From Pectinatus sp. (GTDB taxonomy: Bacteria; Bacillota; Negativicutes; Selenomonadales; Selenomonadaceae): a stretch of 32,630 bases of DNA. Each line of letters starts with the position of its first letter. The first letter of the stretch is position 1. Positions 24,025-32,563 of this stretch are shown piece after piece. The position numbers and the translations under genes are program-made. The notes beneath the pieces were generated by a model. It was not told where the DNA came from, did no database searches, and saw only the letters and a program-made list of their open reading frames with translations. Location of the stretch: positions 1-32,630 of the forward strand of contig JAHHSR010000014.1 in the NCBI GenBank assembly GCA_020025075.1, written 5' to 3'.

Positions 24025-24840
24025 ATGAAAAAGCAACGACTAGATACCCTTTTGGTAGAAAAGGGCTTGCTGCCCAGCAGAGAAAGAGCCAAGGCTGCAA
24101 TTATGGCAGGCTTGGTACTCGTTAACGAGCAGAAGATTGACAAGGCGGGCACTGCGGTTGACCCGGCGCTGCCAATTAGAATTTTAGGGGATAATATAGG
24201 TTATGTGAGCCGTGGCGGCTTAAAGCTCGCCAAGGCGATTAAAGCCTTTGATATTGATTTGAAAGGGTGTGTGTGCGCCGATATCGGCGCCTCGACCGGC
24301 GGCTTTACGGATTGTGCCCTGCAAAATGGCGCCGTGCAGGTTTTTGCCATCGATGTTGGATATGGCCAATTAGCTTGGTCTTTGCGCACCGATGAGCGCG
24401 TTGTTAATATGGAACGCACTAATGTGCGCTTTGTCAAGCCTGAAGATATTGGAAAGCTGCTCGACTTTGCTTCAATAGACGTGGCATTTATTTCATTGGA
24501 GAAGGTTTTGCCGGCTGTAAAAGAACTTTTGACGCCGCAAGGGACGATTGTGGCCTTAATAAAGCCACAATTTGAGGCTGGACGGGAAAATGTCGGCAAA
24601 AAGGGTGTCGTGCGCGATTCTAAGATACACGAGCAAGTTATCGACAACGTCTTGAAATTTGCCCAATCAATATCCTTAACCCCCTTGGCTTTGACTTTTT
24701 CCCCCATCAAGGGGCCAGAAGGAAATATAGAATATTTATTGTATCTTAGCAAGGCAGCAGAATCTGAGGTGCAAGTTTTTTCTGTCGAGCAGGTTAAGGC
24801 AATAGTTGATGAGGCACATGCAAGTCTTGATAAAAGCTGA
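24025..24840 (+). CDS. tlyA: TlyA family rRNA 2'-O-methyltransferase
   Basis: The 271-residue protein has an N-terminal S4 RNA-binding domain (about 2-60, RLDTLLVEKGLLPSRERAK) and a C-terminal FtsJ-type methyltransferase domain with the S-adenosylmethionine site CADIGASTGGFTDCAL. TlyA in mycobacteria methylates 16S and 23S rRNA cytidines; some homologues have been called haemolysins. A GGTGGAAG site precedes the ATG. It sits between dxs and nadK, the common arrangement in Bacillota. Confidence 0.94.
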   Translation: MKKQRLDTLLVEKGLLPSRERAKAAIMAGLVLVNEQKIDKAGTAVDPALPIRILGDNIGYVSRGGLKLAKAIKAFDIDLKGCVCADIGASTGGFTDCALQNGAVQVFAIDVGYGQLAWSLRTDERVVNMERTNVRFVKPEDIGKLLDFASIDVAFISLEKVLPAVKELLTPQGTIVALIKPQFEAGRENVGKKGVVRDSKIHEQVIDNVLKFAQSISLTPLALTFSPIKGPEGNIEYLLYLSKAAESEVQVFSVEQVKAIVDEAHASLDKS

Positions 24841-24849
24841 GGTGTAAAA

Positions 24850-25713
24850 ATGAGGATAGGAATATTTCCCAATAAAGAAAAGAAAGCCAGCAAAGAAATT
24901 TTGCAGCGGATGATTAATTTTTTTGCTCAGGTGGAGGCAGATATTTTTATTCCAGCTGATTCTGCAGCTCTTTTTGAGTGCGAGCAGTTTTCGACGCGCA
25001 ATATTCGGGAAGAAGGGCTGGATGTAGGCATCAGCATCGGCGGCGATGGCACTCTTTTAGGAGTATGCCGCAAATTGGCTCCTTTCAATATACCGGTATG
25101 TGGCATTAATATTGGGCATCTTGGCTTTTTGACAGATATAGAAGTCGGCGAGCTTGAAAGCAAGCTGCAAAAAATTATTGATGGCAAATACGAGATTGAA
25201 GAGCGCCTCATGCTTGCTGGCTACATAAAAAAGGATAAGCTCTTAAAGCTTGCCGGCTATGCTGTAAATGATGTCGTCTTGACGGGCATGCAAGCTAAAA
25301 TGATTGGGCTTGAGCTGCAGCTTGACTCTTATAAAGTTGCCGATTATAAGGCAGATGGCCTTATTATTGCCACGGCTACCGGGTCGACGGCATATTCCCT
25401 GTCGGCAGGCGGTCCAATCGTCAATCCCAAGGTCAAGGTTATCGTGGTCACGCCGATTTGCCCGCATACTTTTTATGTGCGTCCCATGATTGCTGATGGC
25501 TCAGAAAAGGTCAACATAAAAATTAAAAATGCACCTGAAAGCGTGCGCTTGACTTTTGATGGCAGCGATTCACATTTAATCAGCGAGGAAGAAGAAGTAA
25601 TCATCTGCCAGGCTCCTTTTGCCGCGCGCATTGTTAAATTTAACGATAAAAATTACTATAAAATACTTTTGAGCAAGTTGATAGGAAGCAGTGCCAATGC
25701 AAATAATAAGTAA
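24850..25713 (+). CDS. nadK: NAD kinase
   Basis: NadK phosphorylates NAD to NADP. The 287-residue protein shows GGDGTLLG (from residue 64), the NIGHLGFLTD block, the NAD-contacting YAVNDVVL and the glycine-rich TATGSTAYSLSAGGP. GAGGTG overlapping the tlyA stop is the ribosome site. Its end overlaps the start of the next gene by 17 nt. Confidence 0.97.
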   Translation: MRIGIFPNKEKKASKEILQRMINFFAQVEADIFIPADSAALFECEQFSTRNIREEGLDVGISIGGDGTLLGVCRKLAPFNIPVCGINIGHLGFLTDIEVGELESKLQKIIDGKYEIEERLMLAGYIKKDKLLKLAGYAVNDVVLTGMQAKMIGLELQLDSYKVADYKADGLIIATATGSTAYSLSAGGPIVNPKVKVIVVTPICPHTFYVRPMIADGSEKVNIKIKNAPESVRLTFDGSDSHLISEEEEVIICQAPFAARIVKFNDKNYYKILLSKLIGSSANANNK

Positions 25714-26251
25714 TGCCATTCAGGTGGGACATGCTCTTTTAGGGCAGTGCGCCGCAAGGGCAAAAATTATCGTTGATGCCACTTGCGGCAATGGCTTTGA
25801 TACGCTTTTTCTGGCTGAACTTGCCCCTAAAGCGCATATTTATGCGTTTGACATTCAAGAAGCGGCTATCAAAGCAGCTAAGGAGCGCACGAGAGCTTAT
25901 CGTGACAGAATAACCTTTATTGAAGAAAGCCATAGCAATTTTTCTGCGCATGTGAGCGAAAAAATAGATATTGTGACTTTTAATCTCGGTTATCTGCCGC
26001 ATGGAGACCATGCTATCACGACGCTTTGCGATACCACGCTGGAGGCACTTGATTTGTTCTTGCAGCAATTATCGCCGCATGGCGTTATTTCACTTACGGC
26101 TTACCCCGGTCATGCGGAAGGAAAAAAGGAGTATGAAAAGCTGCGCCAGAGAACAGGCCTTTTAGATAAACATCATTTTACAGTTGGCTGGTATGAACTG
26201 CACAATCACCAAGGAGCACCCGCGCTCTGTTGGATAGAAAAACAGGAGTGA
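25697..26251 (+). CDS. mnmM: Class I methyltransferase, MnmM/YtqB-like
   Basis: This 184-residue protein has the S-adenosylmethionine motif VDATCGNGFDTLFLAELA, a YAFDIQEAAI acidic loop, and NLGYLPHGDHAITT, the signature of the YtqB group. Bacillus subtilis YtqB (MnmM) adds the methyl group that completes 5-methylaminomethyl-2-thiouridine in the tRNA wobble position; the same role is inferred here. ATG 25697 is preferred to GTG 25691 because AGGAAG (25683-25688) is then 8 nt away. It overlaps nadK by 17 nt, implying coupling. Confidence 0.85.
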   Translation: MQIISNAIQVGHALLGQCAARAKIIVDATCGNGFDTLFLAELAPKAHIYAFDIQEAAIKAAKERTRAYRDRITFIEESHSNFSAHVSEKIDIVTFNLGYLPHGDHAITTLCDTTLEALDLFLQQLSPHGVISLTAYPGHAEGKKEYEKLRQRTGLLDKHHFTVGWYELHNHQGAPALCWIEKQE

Positions 26252-26257
26252 TTTACC

Positions 26258-26710
26258 ATGAAGGCTCTTCGGCAGGAAAAGATAAAGGATATTATTGAAA
26301 ATTCAGTTATTGAAACGCAGGAAGAATTAACGGAGGCTTTGAGAAGCCATCATATAGTTGTCACGCAAGCTACTGTTTCGCGCGATATCAAGGAAATGAT
26401 GCTCATAAAGATTCCGACCGATGATGGCCGTTATCGCTATGCCTATCCGACTGACAAGAAACTCTTTTTCTCCAAGAGCAGAATGGAGCGAATGTTCAGT
26501 GATAGCGTTACGGGAATTGATTTTAGCGAAAATCTCGTGGTGATAAAGACATTGCCAGGCGCGGCCAATGTAGTTGCTTCCACGCTGGATTATGCTAGCT
26601 GGCCTGAGATTATTGGTACGGTAGCAGGCGATGATAATATTATCGTGGTAGTAAAGCCCAAAGAGGCGGCAGAAAAATTGGTCAAGAAGCTTGCTAAATT
26701 TATCCCATAA
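26258..26710 (+). CDS. argR: Arginine repressor ArgR
   Basis: ArgR is a hexameric regulator that represses arginine synthesis and activates its breakdown when arginine is bound. The 150-residue protein has the N-terminal winged helix (TQATVSRDIKEM) and the C-terminal arginine-binding/oligomer domain with GTVAGDDNIIVVV. AGGAGTG lies 7 nt upstream. In many Bacillota the gene stands next to recN, as here. No arginine genes are in the window, so its targets are elsewhere. Confidence 0.96.
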   Translation: MKALRQEKIKDIIENSVIETQEELTEALRSHHIVVTQATVSRDIKEMMLIKIPTDDGRYRYAYPTDKKLFFSKSRMERMFSDSVTGIDFSENLVVIKTLPGAANVVASTLDYASWPEIIGTVAGDDNIIVVVKPKEAAEKLVKKLAKFIP

Positions 26711-26722
26711 AGCGGTGCAATT

Positions 26723-28441
26723 ATGTTAAAGAGATTGACAATATGGAATTTTGCCCTGATTGAGCACGTCGCACTTGATTTTGGCAGTGGCCTTAATATT
26801 TTAACGGGTGAGACAGGAGCTGGTAAGTCTATTTTAATCGGCGCCATCGGGCTTATTTTAGGACAAAGAAGCAGTACGGAGACAATTCGCAGTGGTTGTG
26901 AGTACTTGCGCGTTGAGGCTGTTTTTGATATCGGTGCCAATCGGGCGGCACAAGAGTTTTTGAATGAAAATGGCATTATCAATGATTCCGATGAGCTGTT
27001 TATTGCCCGAAGGCTTTCTCGTAGCGGCAAAAATATTATTTTGGCCAATGGCTGCCGGATTAATCTGGCAGCCTTGCGGCTTTTGGGACGCCTTCTTATC
27101 GATGTACATGGACAAAATGAGAATCAGACATTATTTGAAAAGGCGAGCCAGCTACAACTTGTCGATAGCACTAGCAAGAATGTAAAAGAAATAAGGCAGG
27201 AGTATCGCCTTTTGTACGATGTTTATGTGGCTAAGCGACAAGCACTCGCAGAAAAGCTCCGGCAAGGAGCAGACAATGAGCGCCAGATGGATATTTTGAA
27301 TTGGCAAATTGATGAGATTGCCAATTCAAAGATAGCGCCAGGCGAAAAAGAGGAGCTCGAAGGAAAGATAAAGCGCCTTTCTAATGCGGAAAAGATAGCC
27401 GAACATATTGGCAGGGCCTATGAGCTAGTTGAAGCCGGGGAAAATAGTGCATTATCCAGCCTTTCTTTGGCGATAAAGGATATAGAACAGCTGGGAAAGT
27501 ACGACGAAAAATTTACTAAGCTTAGTGAGGCGCTCGAGCAATGCCGTATTGAGCTACAGGAAAGTTCTTATGAAATAAGAGATTGTGCTGAAGATGCCGA
27601 GAGCAATCCACAAGCATTAAATGAGCTTTTGCGGCGCAGCGATGAAATAGCGCGCCTTTGCCGCAAGTATGGCCCACTAGAACAAGATGTGCTCTCATAT
27701 TACGAGAAAATTTTGGCCGAGCGCGATGAAATAGAAAATTATGAGGCGATAATTGCCTCTTTGCGAAAAAGCTTGGAAGAACTTGAGCCGCGCCTCAATG
27801 AGGCAGCAGAGCGACTAACGGCCATACGAAAGAAAAATGCCGCTCAGCTGACAGAGCTTTTGTCAGCTCAAATTCGTCAGCTAGGCATGGAATATGCCTC
27901 TTTTAAAATTGATGTTACTTCTGCTGAGGACTATTTGCCGACAGGACATGATGCGATAGAGGCGCTGTTTAGTGCCAATCCCGGCGAGCCATTGCAGCTT
28001 GTGCAAAAAGTAGCTTCAGGTGGCGAACAATCACGCATTGCTCTGGCGATAAAGGCAGTTGCGGCGGCAAAAGATGCTCCTGAAACGATGATTTTTGACG
28101 AAATTGATACGGGCATTGGCGGCAAAACAGCGCAAAAGGTTGCTGAGCGCATTGCAAGCATCGCTTTTGAGCATCAGGTCTTATGTATCACGCATTTGCC
28201 GCAAATTGCGGCGATGGCTGATGTTCATTTTTACATCGAAAAAAATGTGGCGGAAAATAGGACGGTGACAGCCGTTAAGCACCTTTCAGATGATGAACGC
28301 GTACAGGAAATAGCGCGCATGGTCTTTGGTGATGATTTATCATCTCTTTCGTTGGAGAATGCGCGTCAGATGCTAGGCGCAGCGCATGAAAAAAAAGATT
28401 TGCTACAAAAAGAAAGGCGGGTTGCTTATGAAGGACAGTGA
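26723..28441 (+). CDS. recN: DNA repair protein RecN
   Basis: RecN is an SMC-like ATPase recruited early to double-strand breaks. The 572-residue protein has Walker A GETGAGKS (29-36), a central coiled-coil region (about 150-370), the ABC signature VASGGEQSRIALA, Walker B MIFDEIDTGIGG and the CITHLPQIAAMAD switch block. The ribosome site is weak (GCGGTG). It overlaps the next gene by 14 nt. Confidence 0.97.
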   Translation: MLKRLTIWNFALIEHVALDFGSGLNILTGETGAGKSILIGAIGLILGQRSSTETIRSGCEYLRVEAVFDIGANRAAQEFLNENGIINDSDELFIARRLSRSGKNIILANGCRINLAALRLLGRLLIDVHGQNENQTLFEKASQLQLVDSTSKNVKEIRQEYRLLYDVYVAKRQALAEKLRQGADNERQMDILNWQIDEIANSKIAPGEKEELEGKIKRLSNAEKIAEHIGRAYELVEAGENSALSSLSLAIKDIEQLGKYDEKFTKLSEALEQCRIELQESSYEIRDCAEDAESNPQALNELLRRSDEIARLCRKYGPLEQDVLSYYEKILAERDEIENYEAIIASLRKSLEELEPRLNEAAERLTAIRKKNAAQLTELLSAQIRQLGMEYASFKIDVTSAEDYLPTGHDAIEALFSANPGEPLQLVQKVASGGEQSRIALAIKAVAAAKDAPETMIFDEIDTGIGGKTAQKVAERIASIAFEHQVLCITHLPQIAAMADVHFYIEKNVAENRTVTAVKHLSDDERVQEIARMVFGDDLSSLSLENARQMLGAAHEKKDLLQKERRVAYEGQ

Positions 28442-29006
28442 ATTGATTGAAACGAAAATAAAGGGAGAAAACGTCTATGATGGCAAGCTTCTCAAGGTTT
28501 GGCGCGATGTCGTTCGCCTTCCCAATCAAAAAGAGGCTGTGCGCGAATGGATAAAGCATCCAAGGGCTTGTGCCGTAGCGCCTTTGACAGAGGATAAAAA
28601 TTTGGTCCTCGTGCGCCAATATCGCTATCCGGTAGGCAAGATTACATGGGAGATACCGGCCGGAAAACTAGATGTAGAAGGAGAAGACCCGCTTGACTGT
28701 GCTAAGCGCGAACTGAGCGAGGAAACGGGCTTTGCAGCGCAAAAATATGAAAAAATCCTTACGACAGCTACCACGGTAGGATTTTCCAATGAATATATTC
28801 ACATTTACGCGGCAAGCGGCCTCAAGCGCGGTCAGATGCATCCAGATAGTGATGAGTTTGTCGATTGTGAGGAAATTCCTTTGCTTAAAGCCCTGGAAAT
28901 GGTATATAATGGTGAAATAATTGACGCAAAGACAATAATTGCCATATTATGGCTTTGTCAAAATAGAAATGTGTCAAATAGTAAATACAGGGGGATTTTA
29001 TGTTAG
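28428..29006 (+). CDS. Nudix hydrolase, ADP-ribose pyrophosphatase type
   Basis: The 192-residue protein resembles the NudF-type ADP-ribose pyrophosphatases, with LVRQYRYPVGKITWEIPAGKLD and the Nudix core REL-SEE-TGF. The distance between the first conserved glycine and glutamate is one residue longer than the standard GX5E because of GKLDVEGED. The start at 28428 is chosen because AAAGGCGGGT lies upstream and the family N-terminus begins there; longer frames run into recN. It overlaps recN by 14 nt and the following gene by 7 nt. Confidence 0.9.
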   Translation: MKDSELIETKIKGENVYDGKLLKVWRDVVRLPNQKEAVREWIKHPRACAVAPLTEDKNLVLVRQYRYPVGKITWEIPAGKLDVEGEDPLDCAKRELSEETGFAAQKYEKILTTATTVGFSNEYIHIYAASGLKRGQMHPDSDEFVDCEEIPLLKALEMVYNGEIIDAKTIIAILWLCQNRNVSNSKYRGILC

Positions 29007-29635
29007 GTTTAGGACCAGAGGTTGTTTTTGGCATACCGGGCTTAATCAGCGCCTTAACGGTTTATGAATATGCCCAGGCACGCGCAGCTGTAGCTTGCGG
29101 TGATTTTACGCCGCGCCTTCAGGGGCGATTGACGCTAAATCCGATTACGCACATAGAGCCATGGGGCCTTATCGCCCTTTTGCTGTTTAAGTTTGGCTGG
29201 GGACGGCCGGTGATGATTAATTCGCGCAATTTCGGCAATATAAGGCGCGATACGATTCTAGTAGCCCTTTCTGGCCCAGTGGCTAATTTTCTTTTAGCGC
29301 TTTTGGCGGGAATAGTCTGGGCATTTTTATATAAATTCGGCTTTATGTCAGATTGGTTGCGGCAGGTGATGTTCCTCGTGATTATTTATAACATCAATTT
29401 CGCCGTCTTTAATTTGCTTCCAATACCGCCTCTTGATGGGTCACGCATCCTCATGGAGCTTTTGCCCTACAATTTGGCGCGGCAATATGCCCAGCTGGGG
29501 CGTTATAGCCTGCTTATCTGCGCTGCTTTTTTGCTCTTGGCAAATACGTCATTTTTAGGTGGTTTTTTGAGTTTTTTGACTTTGCCCTTTTTGACAATTG
29601 TCAATATGGTGGCTAATTTAATCATAATGCTTTAA
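29000..29635 (+). CDS. Site-2-protease-like (M50) membrane protein lacking HExxH
   Basis: This 211-residue protein has four to five transmembrane segments and the layout of the small M50 site-2 proteases: the segment GDFTPRLQGRLTLNPITHIEPWG, the SGPVANFLLAL helix and the late NLLPIPPLDGSRI with the third metal ligand aspartate. The zinc-binding HExxH reads YEYAQ instead (codons TAT GAA TAT GCC CAG, about residues 22-26), so both histidines are gone while the glutamate remains. It is therefore probably not an active protease, or works in a different way. AGGGGGA precedes the ATG, which overlaps the Nudix gene by 7 nt. The reading frame is intact. Confidence 0.88.
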   Translation: MLGLGPEVVFGIPGLISALTVYEYAQARAAVACGDFTPRLQGRLTLNPITHIEPWGLIALLLFKFGWGRPVMINSRNFGNIRRDTILVALSGPVANFLLALLAGIVWAFLYKFGFMSDWLRQVMFLVIIYNINFAVFNLLPIPPLDGSRILMELLPYNLARQYAQLGRYSLLICAAFLLLANTSFLGGFLSFLTLPFLTIVNMVANLIIML

Positions 29636-29647
29636 GGAGAGGTTACA

Positions 29648-30634
29648 ATGGGTAAGAGAATTTTTAGTGGCATTCAGCCGTCTGGCACAATGCATTTAGG
29701 TAATTATATGGGTGCCTTGGAGCAGTGGTTAAGAATTCAGCATGAATACGAGTGTATTTTTGCCGTGGTTGACCTTCATGCATTGACTTCTAAATATGCA
29801 GAAACGGAAAAAATTCCCGGCAATATTAAAAATATGGTTCTTGATTGGCTCGGTGCAGGTCTCGATTATGAAAAAAATATTCTTTATGTTCAGTCGCGCG
29901 TGCCGCAGCATAGCGAACTGCATCTTTTATTGTCAATGATTACGCCGCTATCTTGGCTTGAACGCGTACCGGCTTATAAGGATAAGATTACCCAGCTTGG
30001 CATAAACGGCAAAGATATTAATACCTATGGTTTTTTGGGATACCCTGAATTAATGACGGCCGACATTTTGCTTTATGAAACGGACCTCGTTCCCGTCGGT
30101 GAAGACCAAAATCCGCACCTTGAGCTTGCGCGTGAAATTGCTCGTCGTTTTAATAATTTTTACGGTGAAACCTTTAAAGAACCGCAAGGTCTTATCGGTC
30201 ATGCCTCTTTGCTGCCGGGTACCGATGGTCGCAAGATGAGCAAATCTTACGGCAATGATATTGCCATGATTATGGAACCCAAAGAAATGGCCAAAAAGAT
30301 TTCTAGCCTCGTTACTGACCCGCAGCGGATAAAAAAGACGGATAAAGGTCATCCGGAAGTATGCACAGCTTTTAAATATCATAAGCTTTTTAATGCTGAA
30401 GCCATTCCTTGCATCGAAAGTGAATGCCGCAAAGGGGCCATTGGCTGCGTCGAATGCAAAAAGCGCTTGGCCGCAAAAATGGCGCAGACTTTCATGCCGA
30501 TGTACGAACGTCGCCAAAAGTTTGCTGAGCAACCCGACTTGGTTGAGGACATCTTGAATGAAGGAACGAAAAAAGCAGCTTCTTTGGCAGAAAAGATGAT
30601 GGATAAGGTCTATAAGGCTATGCACTTGCGCTGA
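29648..30634 (+). CDS. trpS: Tryptophanyl-tRNA synthetase
   Basis: TrpS charges tRNA-Trp. The 328-residue class I enzyme has the HIGH-type motif in PSGTMHLGNYMGAL (MHLGN, 15-19) and KMSKS at 196-200. AAGGAGAGG is a strong ribosome site. No T-box is visible upstream, so the gene seems to be transcribed with its neighbours. Its stop overlaps the scpA start by one base. Confidence 0.97.
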   Translation: MGKRIFSGIQPSGTMHLGNYMGALEQWLRIQHEYECIFAVVDLHALTSKYAETEKIPGNIKNMVLDWLGAGLDYEKNILYVQSRVPQHSELHLLLSMITPLSWLERVPAYKDKITQLGINGKDINTYGFLGYPELMTADILLYETDLVPVGEDQNPHLELAREIARRFNNFYGETFKEPQGLIGHASLLPGTDGRKMSKSYGNDIAMIMEPKEMAKKISSLVTDPQRIKKTDKGHPEVCTAFKYHKLFNAEAIPCIESECRKGAIGCVECKKRLAAKMAQTFMPMYERRQKFAEQPDLVEDILNEGTKKAASLAEKMMDKVYKAMHLR

Positions 30635-31362
30635 TGGACAAGGGCAAGGGTTATGAAGTGCGGCTCGATATATTTGAAGGGCCGCTCGATTTGCTTTTAC
30701 ACCTCATAGAAAAAAACAAAATAGATATTTATGATATTCCGATAGCCGTTTTGACAGAGCAGTATCTCGAGTATTTGGAACTCTATGAGGCACTGGATAT
30801 GGAAATTGCCAGTGAGTTTATTGTCATGGCGGCGACTTTGCTGCAGATAAAATCACGCATTTTGCTTCCCGCACGCCTTGCGGAAGCAGAAAAAGATGAT
30901 ATGGAAGAAGACCCGCGTCAAGAACTGGTGGAAAGACTTTTGGAATACAAGCGCTTTCAGCAGGCGAGTGCAGAGCTGCAAAAGATGGCTAGTCAGCAGG
31001 GGCGCTCTTTTTATCGTGCGCCGCTGTCTGATGATGTGCTCGTTCCTTACGGACGCGATATGGACATAAAACTCCTTTGGCAGGCTTTTCAAAAGATTTT
31101 AAAACGCCAGCCACGCGAAAGAGCTGTTGGGCATATTGTGAAGGAACGCTATACCGTAGCGGAAAAATTGGCACAGATTGAACTGCTTTTAAAGGCAGCA
31201 GCGCAGAAAACTTTACTTTTTACAGATTTTTTTGCGCCCGATGTCTCAAAAGATGAGCTCGTGGCATCGTTTCTTGCGCTTTTGGAACTGATTCGCCTAA
31301 AAAAAATCACTGTTTTTCAGGCTGGCCTCTTTGCGGCAATAAAAGTGAAGTGGAGGGACTAG
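30634..31362 (+). CDS. scpA: Segregation and condensation protein A
   Basis: ScpA is the kleisin of the SMC-ScpAB condensin complex. The 242-residue protein has the N-terminal kleisin helix pattern FEGPLDLLLHLIEKNKIDIYDIPI and a C-terminal winged helix (LVASFLALLELIRLKKITVFQ) that contacts the SMC head. Smc itself is not in the window. The ATG shares a base with the trpS stop, and no ribosome site of its own is evident, pointing to coupling. Confidence 0.96.
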   Translation: MDKGKGYEVRLDIFEGPLDLLLHLIEKNKIDIYDIPIAVLTEQYLEYLELYEALDMEIASEFIVMAATLLQIKSRILLPARLAEAEKDDMEEDPRQELVERLLEYKRFQQASAELQKMASQQGRSFYRAPLSDDVLVPYGRDMDIKLLWQAFQKILKRQPRERAVGHIVKERYTVAEKLAQIELLLKAAAQKTLLFTDFFAPDVSKDELVASFLALLELIRLKKITVFQAGLFAAIKVKWRD

Positions 31363-31872
31363 ATGATGTTTTGCGAGAATTTAAAAGGAGCGCTTGAAGC
31401 ATTGCTTTTTGCGTCAGGCAATCCCCTCGGACGTAAAAGCATAGCGATTTTATTGTCAATAGACGAAGAAAATATCGAAGAGCTGATTGATTCTTTGCAA
31501 GAAGATTTAAAAGCACGTACGCGCGGCCTTATAATAAAGCGCATTGGCGATAGGTATCAACTGGCGACTAAGCCAGAAATGGCGTCTTATATTGATAAAT
31601 TGCTTCACACAGAAGAGAAAAAGCTATCTGTGCCGGCCCTGGAGACGCTTTCAATAATTGCTTTTAAGCAGCCCATTACAAAGCAAGAAATTGAAGACAT
31701 TCGCGGTGTACGCGTCGATAATGTTCTATCTCGCCTTTTAGAAAATGACCTTATCCGGGAAGTGGGGCGCCGCAAGGTCGTTGGACGGCCACTGCTTTAT
31801 GGCACGACGGACAATTTTTTGAAATGTTTTGGCCTAACGGATTTGGCTCATCTGCCGCATCTAGCAGAGTAA
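31363..31872 (+). CDS. scpB: Segregation and condensation protein B
   Basis: ScpB is a double winged-helix protein that binds ScpA as a dimer. The 169-residue protein has LKGALEALLFASGNPL at its start and the typical LSIIAFKQPITKQEIEDIRGV and GRPLLYGTTDNFLKCFGL blocks. Two adjacent ATG codons (31363 and 31366) are both possible; GGAGG at 31352-31356 serves either. It follows scpA immediately. Confidence 0.96.
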   Translation: MMFCENLKGALEALLFASGNPLGRKSIAILLSIDEENIEELIDSLQEDLKARTRGLIIKRIGDRYQLATKPEMASYIDKLLHTEEKKLSVPALETLSIIAFKQPITKQEIEDIRGVRVDNVLSRLLENDLIREVGRRKVVGRPLLYGTTDNFLKCFGLTDLAHLPHLAE

Positions 31873-31894
31873 TTTTATAGAGGAGGAGTAACGT

Positions 31895-32497
31895 ATGCAG
31901 GAAAAGATGACCCGACGCCAGTGTAAGAAAATACTTTCTAAGCGCGCTATTATTGCAGCGGCCAAAAAGCTTTTTGCCGCGCAGGGCGTAGCAGAAACTT
32001 CAATAGCTGATATCATGAAAGAAGCCAATCTCGGCTTGGGTACCTTTTATAATTATTTTGAATCAAAAGAAGCACTCTTAAAAGAGCTCTTGAATCTTTT
32101 GGCACAGGAGCTGCGTCAAAAGGTGGTTGAGATAGCCAATACGGATAAGAGCGCCGGACAGGTTTTAAAGGCGGTTGTCCTGGAAACGGCAAAGCTTTTG
32201 GACCAAAATCGCTTTGTCTTGCCTTTGTTCATCAAAGCAGCTGATAAGAGCGCTTTGCCGCACCACCTTGCTGATGAAGGTGCAGAACCAGCGCCTTTGT
32301 TTAAATATATTTTTGATGGCATCATAAAAAGAGGCCAAGAGCAAGGGGAGTTTCGCGATGATATTCCTTTCGGCATCATCACGGAAATGTTTCACTCTAT
32401 CTTCCAGGCGGCCGCCTTTAGCAGTTTGCCTATCCCGTTCGTAGACAATATCCGCGACAAATTTTCCTTGATTTTTAATGGTTTGAAAAAAAATTAA
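31895..32497 (+). CDS. TetR/AcrR family transcriptional regulator
   Basis: This 200-residue protein has an N-terminal TetR helix-turn-helix domain (about 15-65: IIAAAKKLFAAQGVAETSIADI followed by the LGLGTFYNYFESKEALL recognition region). The C-terminal ligand domain is not one I can assign. AGGAGGAG (31881-31888) is a strong ribosome site. It is the last protein gene before a tRNA, and no obvious target transporter or enzyme gene lies beside it, so ligand and targets are unknown. Confidence 0.9.
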   Translation: MQEKMTRRQCKKILSKRAIIAAAKKLFAAQGVAETSIADIMKEANLGLGTFYNYFESKEALLKELLNLLAQELRQKVVEIANTDKSAGQVLKAVVLETAKLLDQNRFVLPLFIKAADKSALPHHLADEGAEPAPLFKYIFDGIIKRGQEQGEFRDDIPFGIITEMFHSIFQAAAFSSLPIPFVDNIRDKFSLIFNGLKKN

Positions 32498-32516
32498 AAA
32501 ATATAGAAAAAAAGGC

Positions 32517-32545
32517 TTGACTTATATTTTAAAGTCAGATATAAT
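32517..32545 (+). promoter_or_regulatory. tRNA-Asn promoter
   Basis: TTGACT (32517-32522) and a perfect TATAAT (32540-32545) are 17 bp apart, 18 bp before the tRNA. TGACTT (32518-32523) and AAGTCA (32532-32537) also form an inverted repeat over the -35. Confidence 0.85.
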
Positions 32546-32563
32546 AATCAGCGTTGGCGATAT

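Noticed and set aside
32517..32545. Operator of the neighbouring TetR regulator in the tRNA promoter
   Set aside because: The TGACTT/AAGTCA symmetry arises partly from the -35 consensus itself, and a similar chance pair is seen at 15139-15158 with different spacing. There is no independent support.
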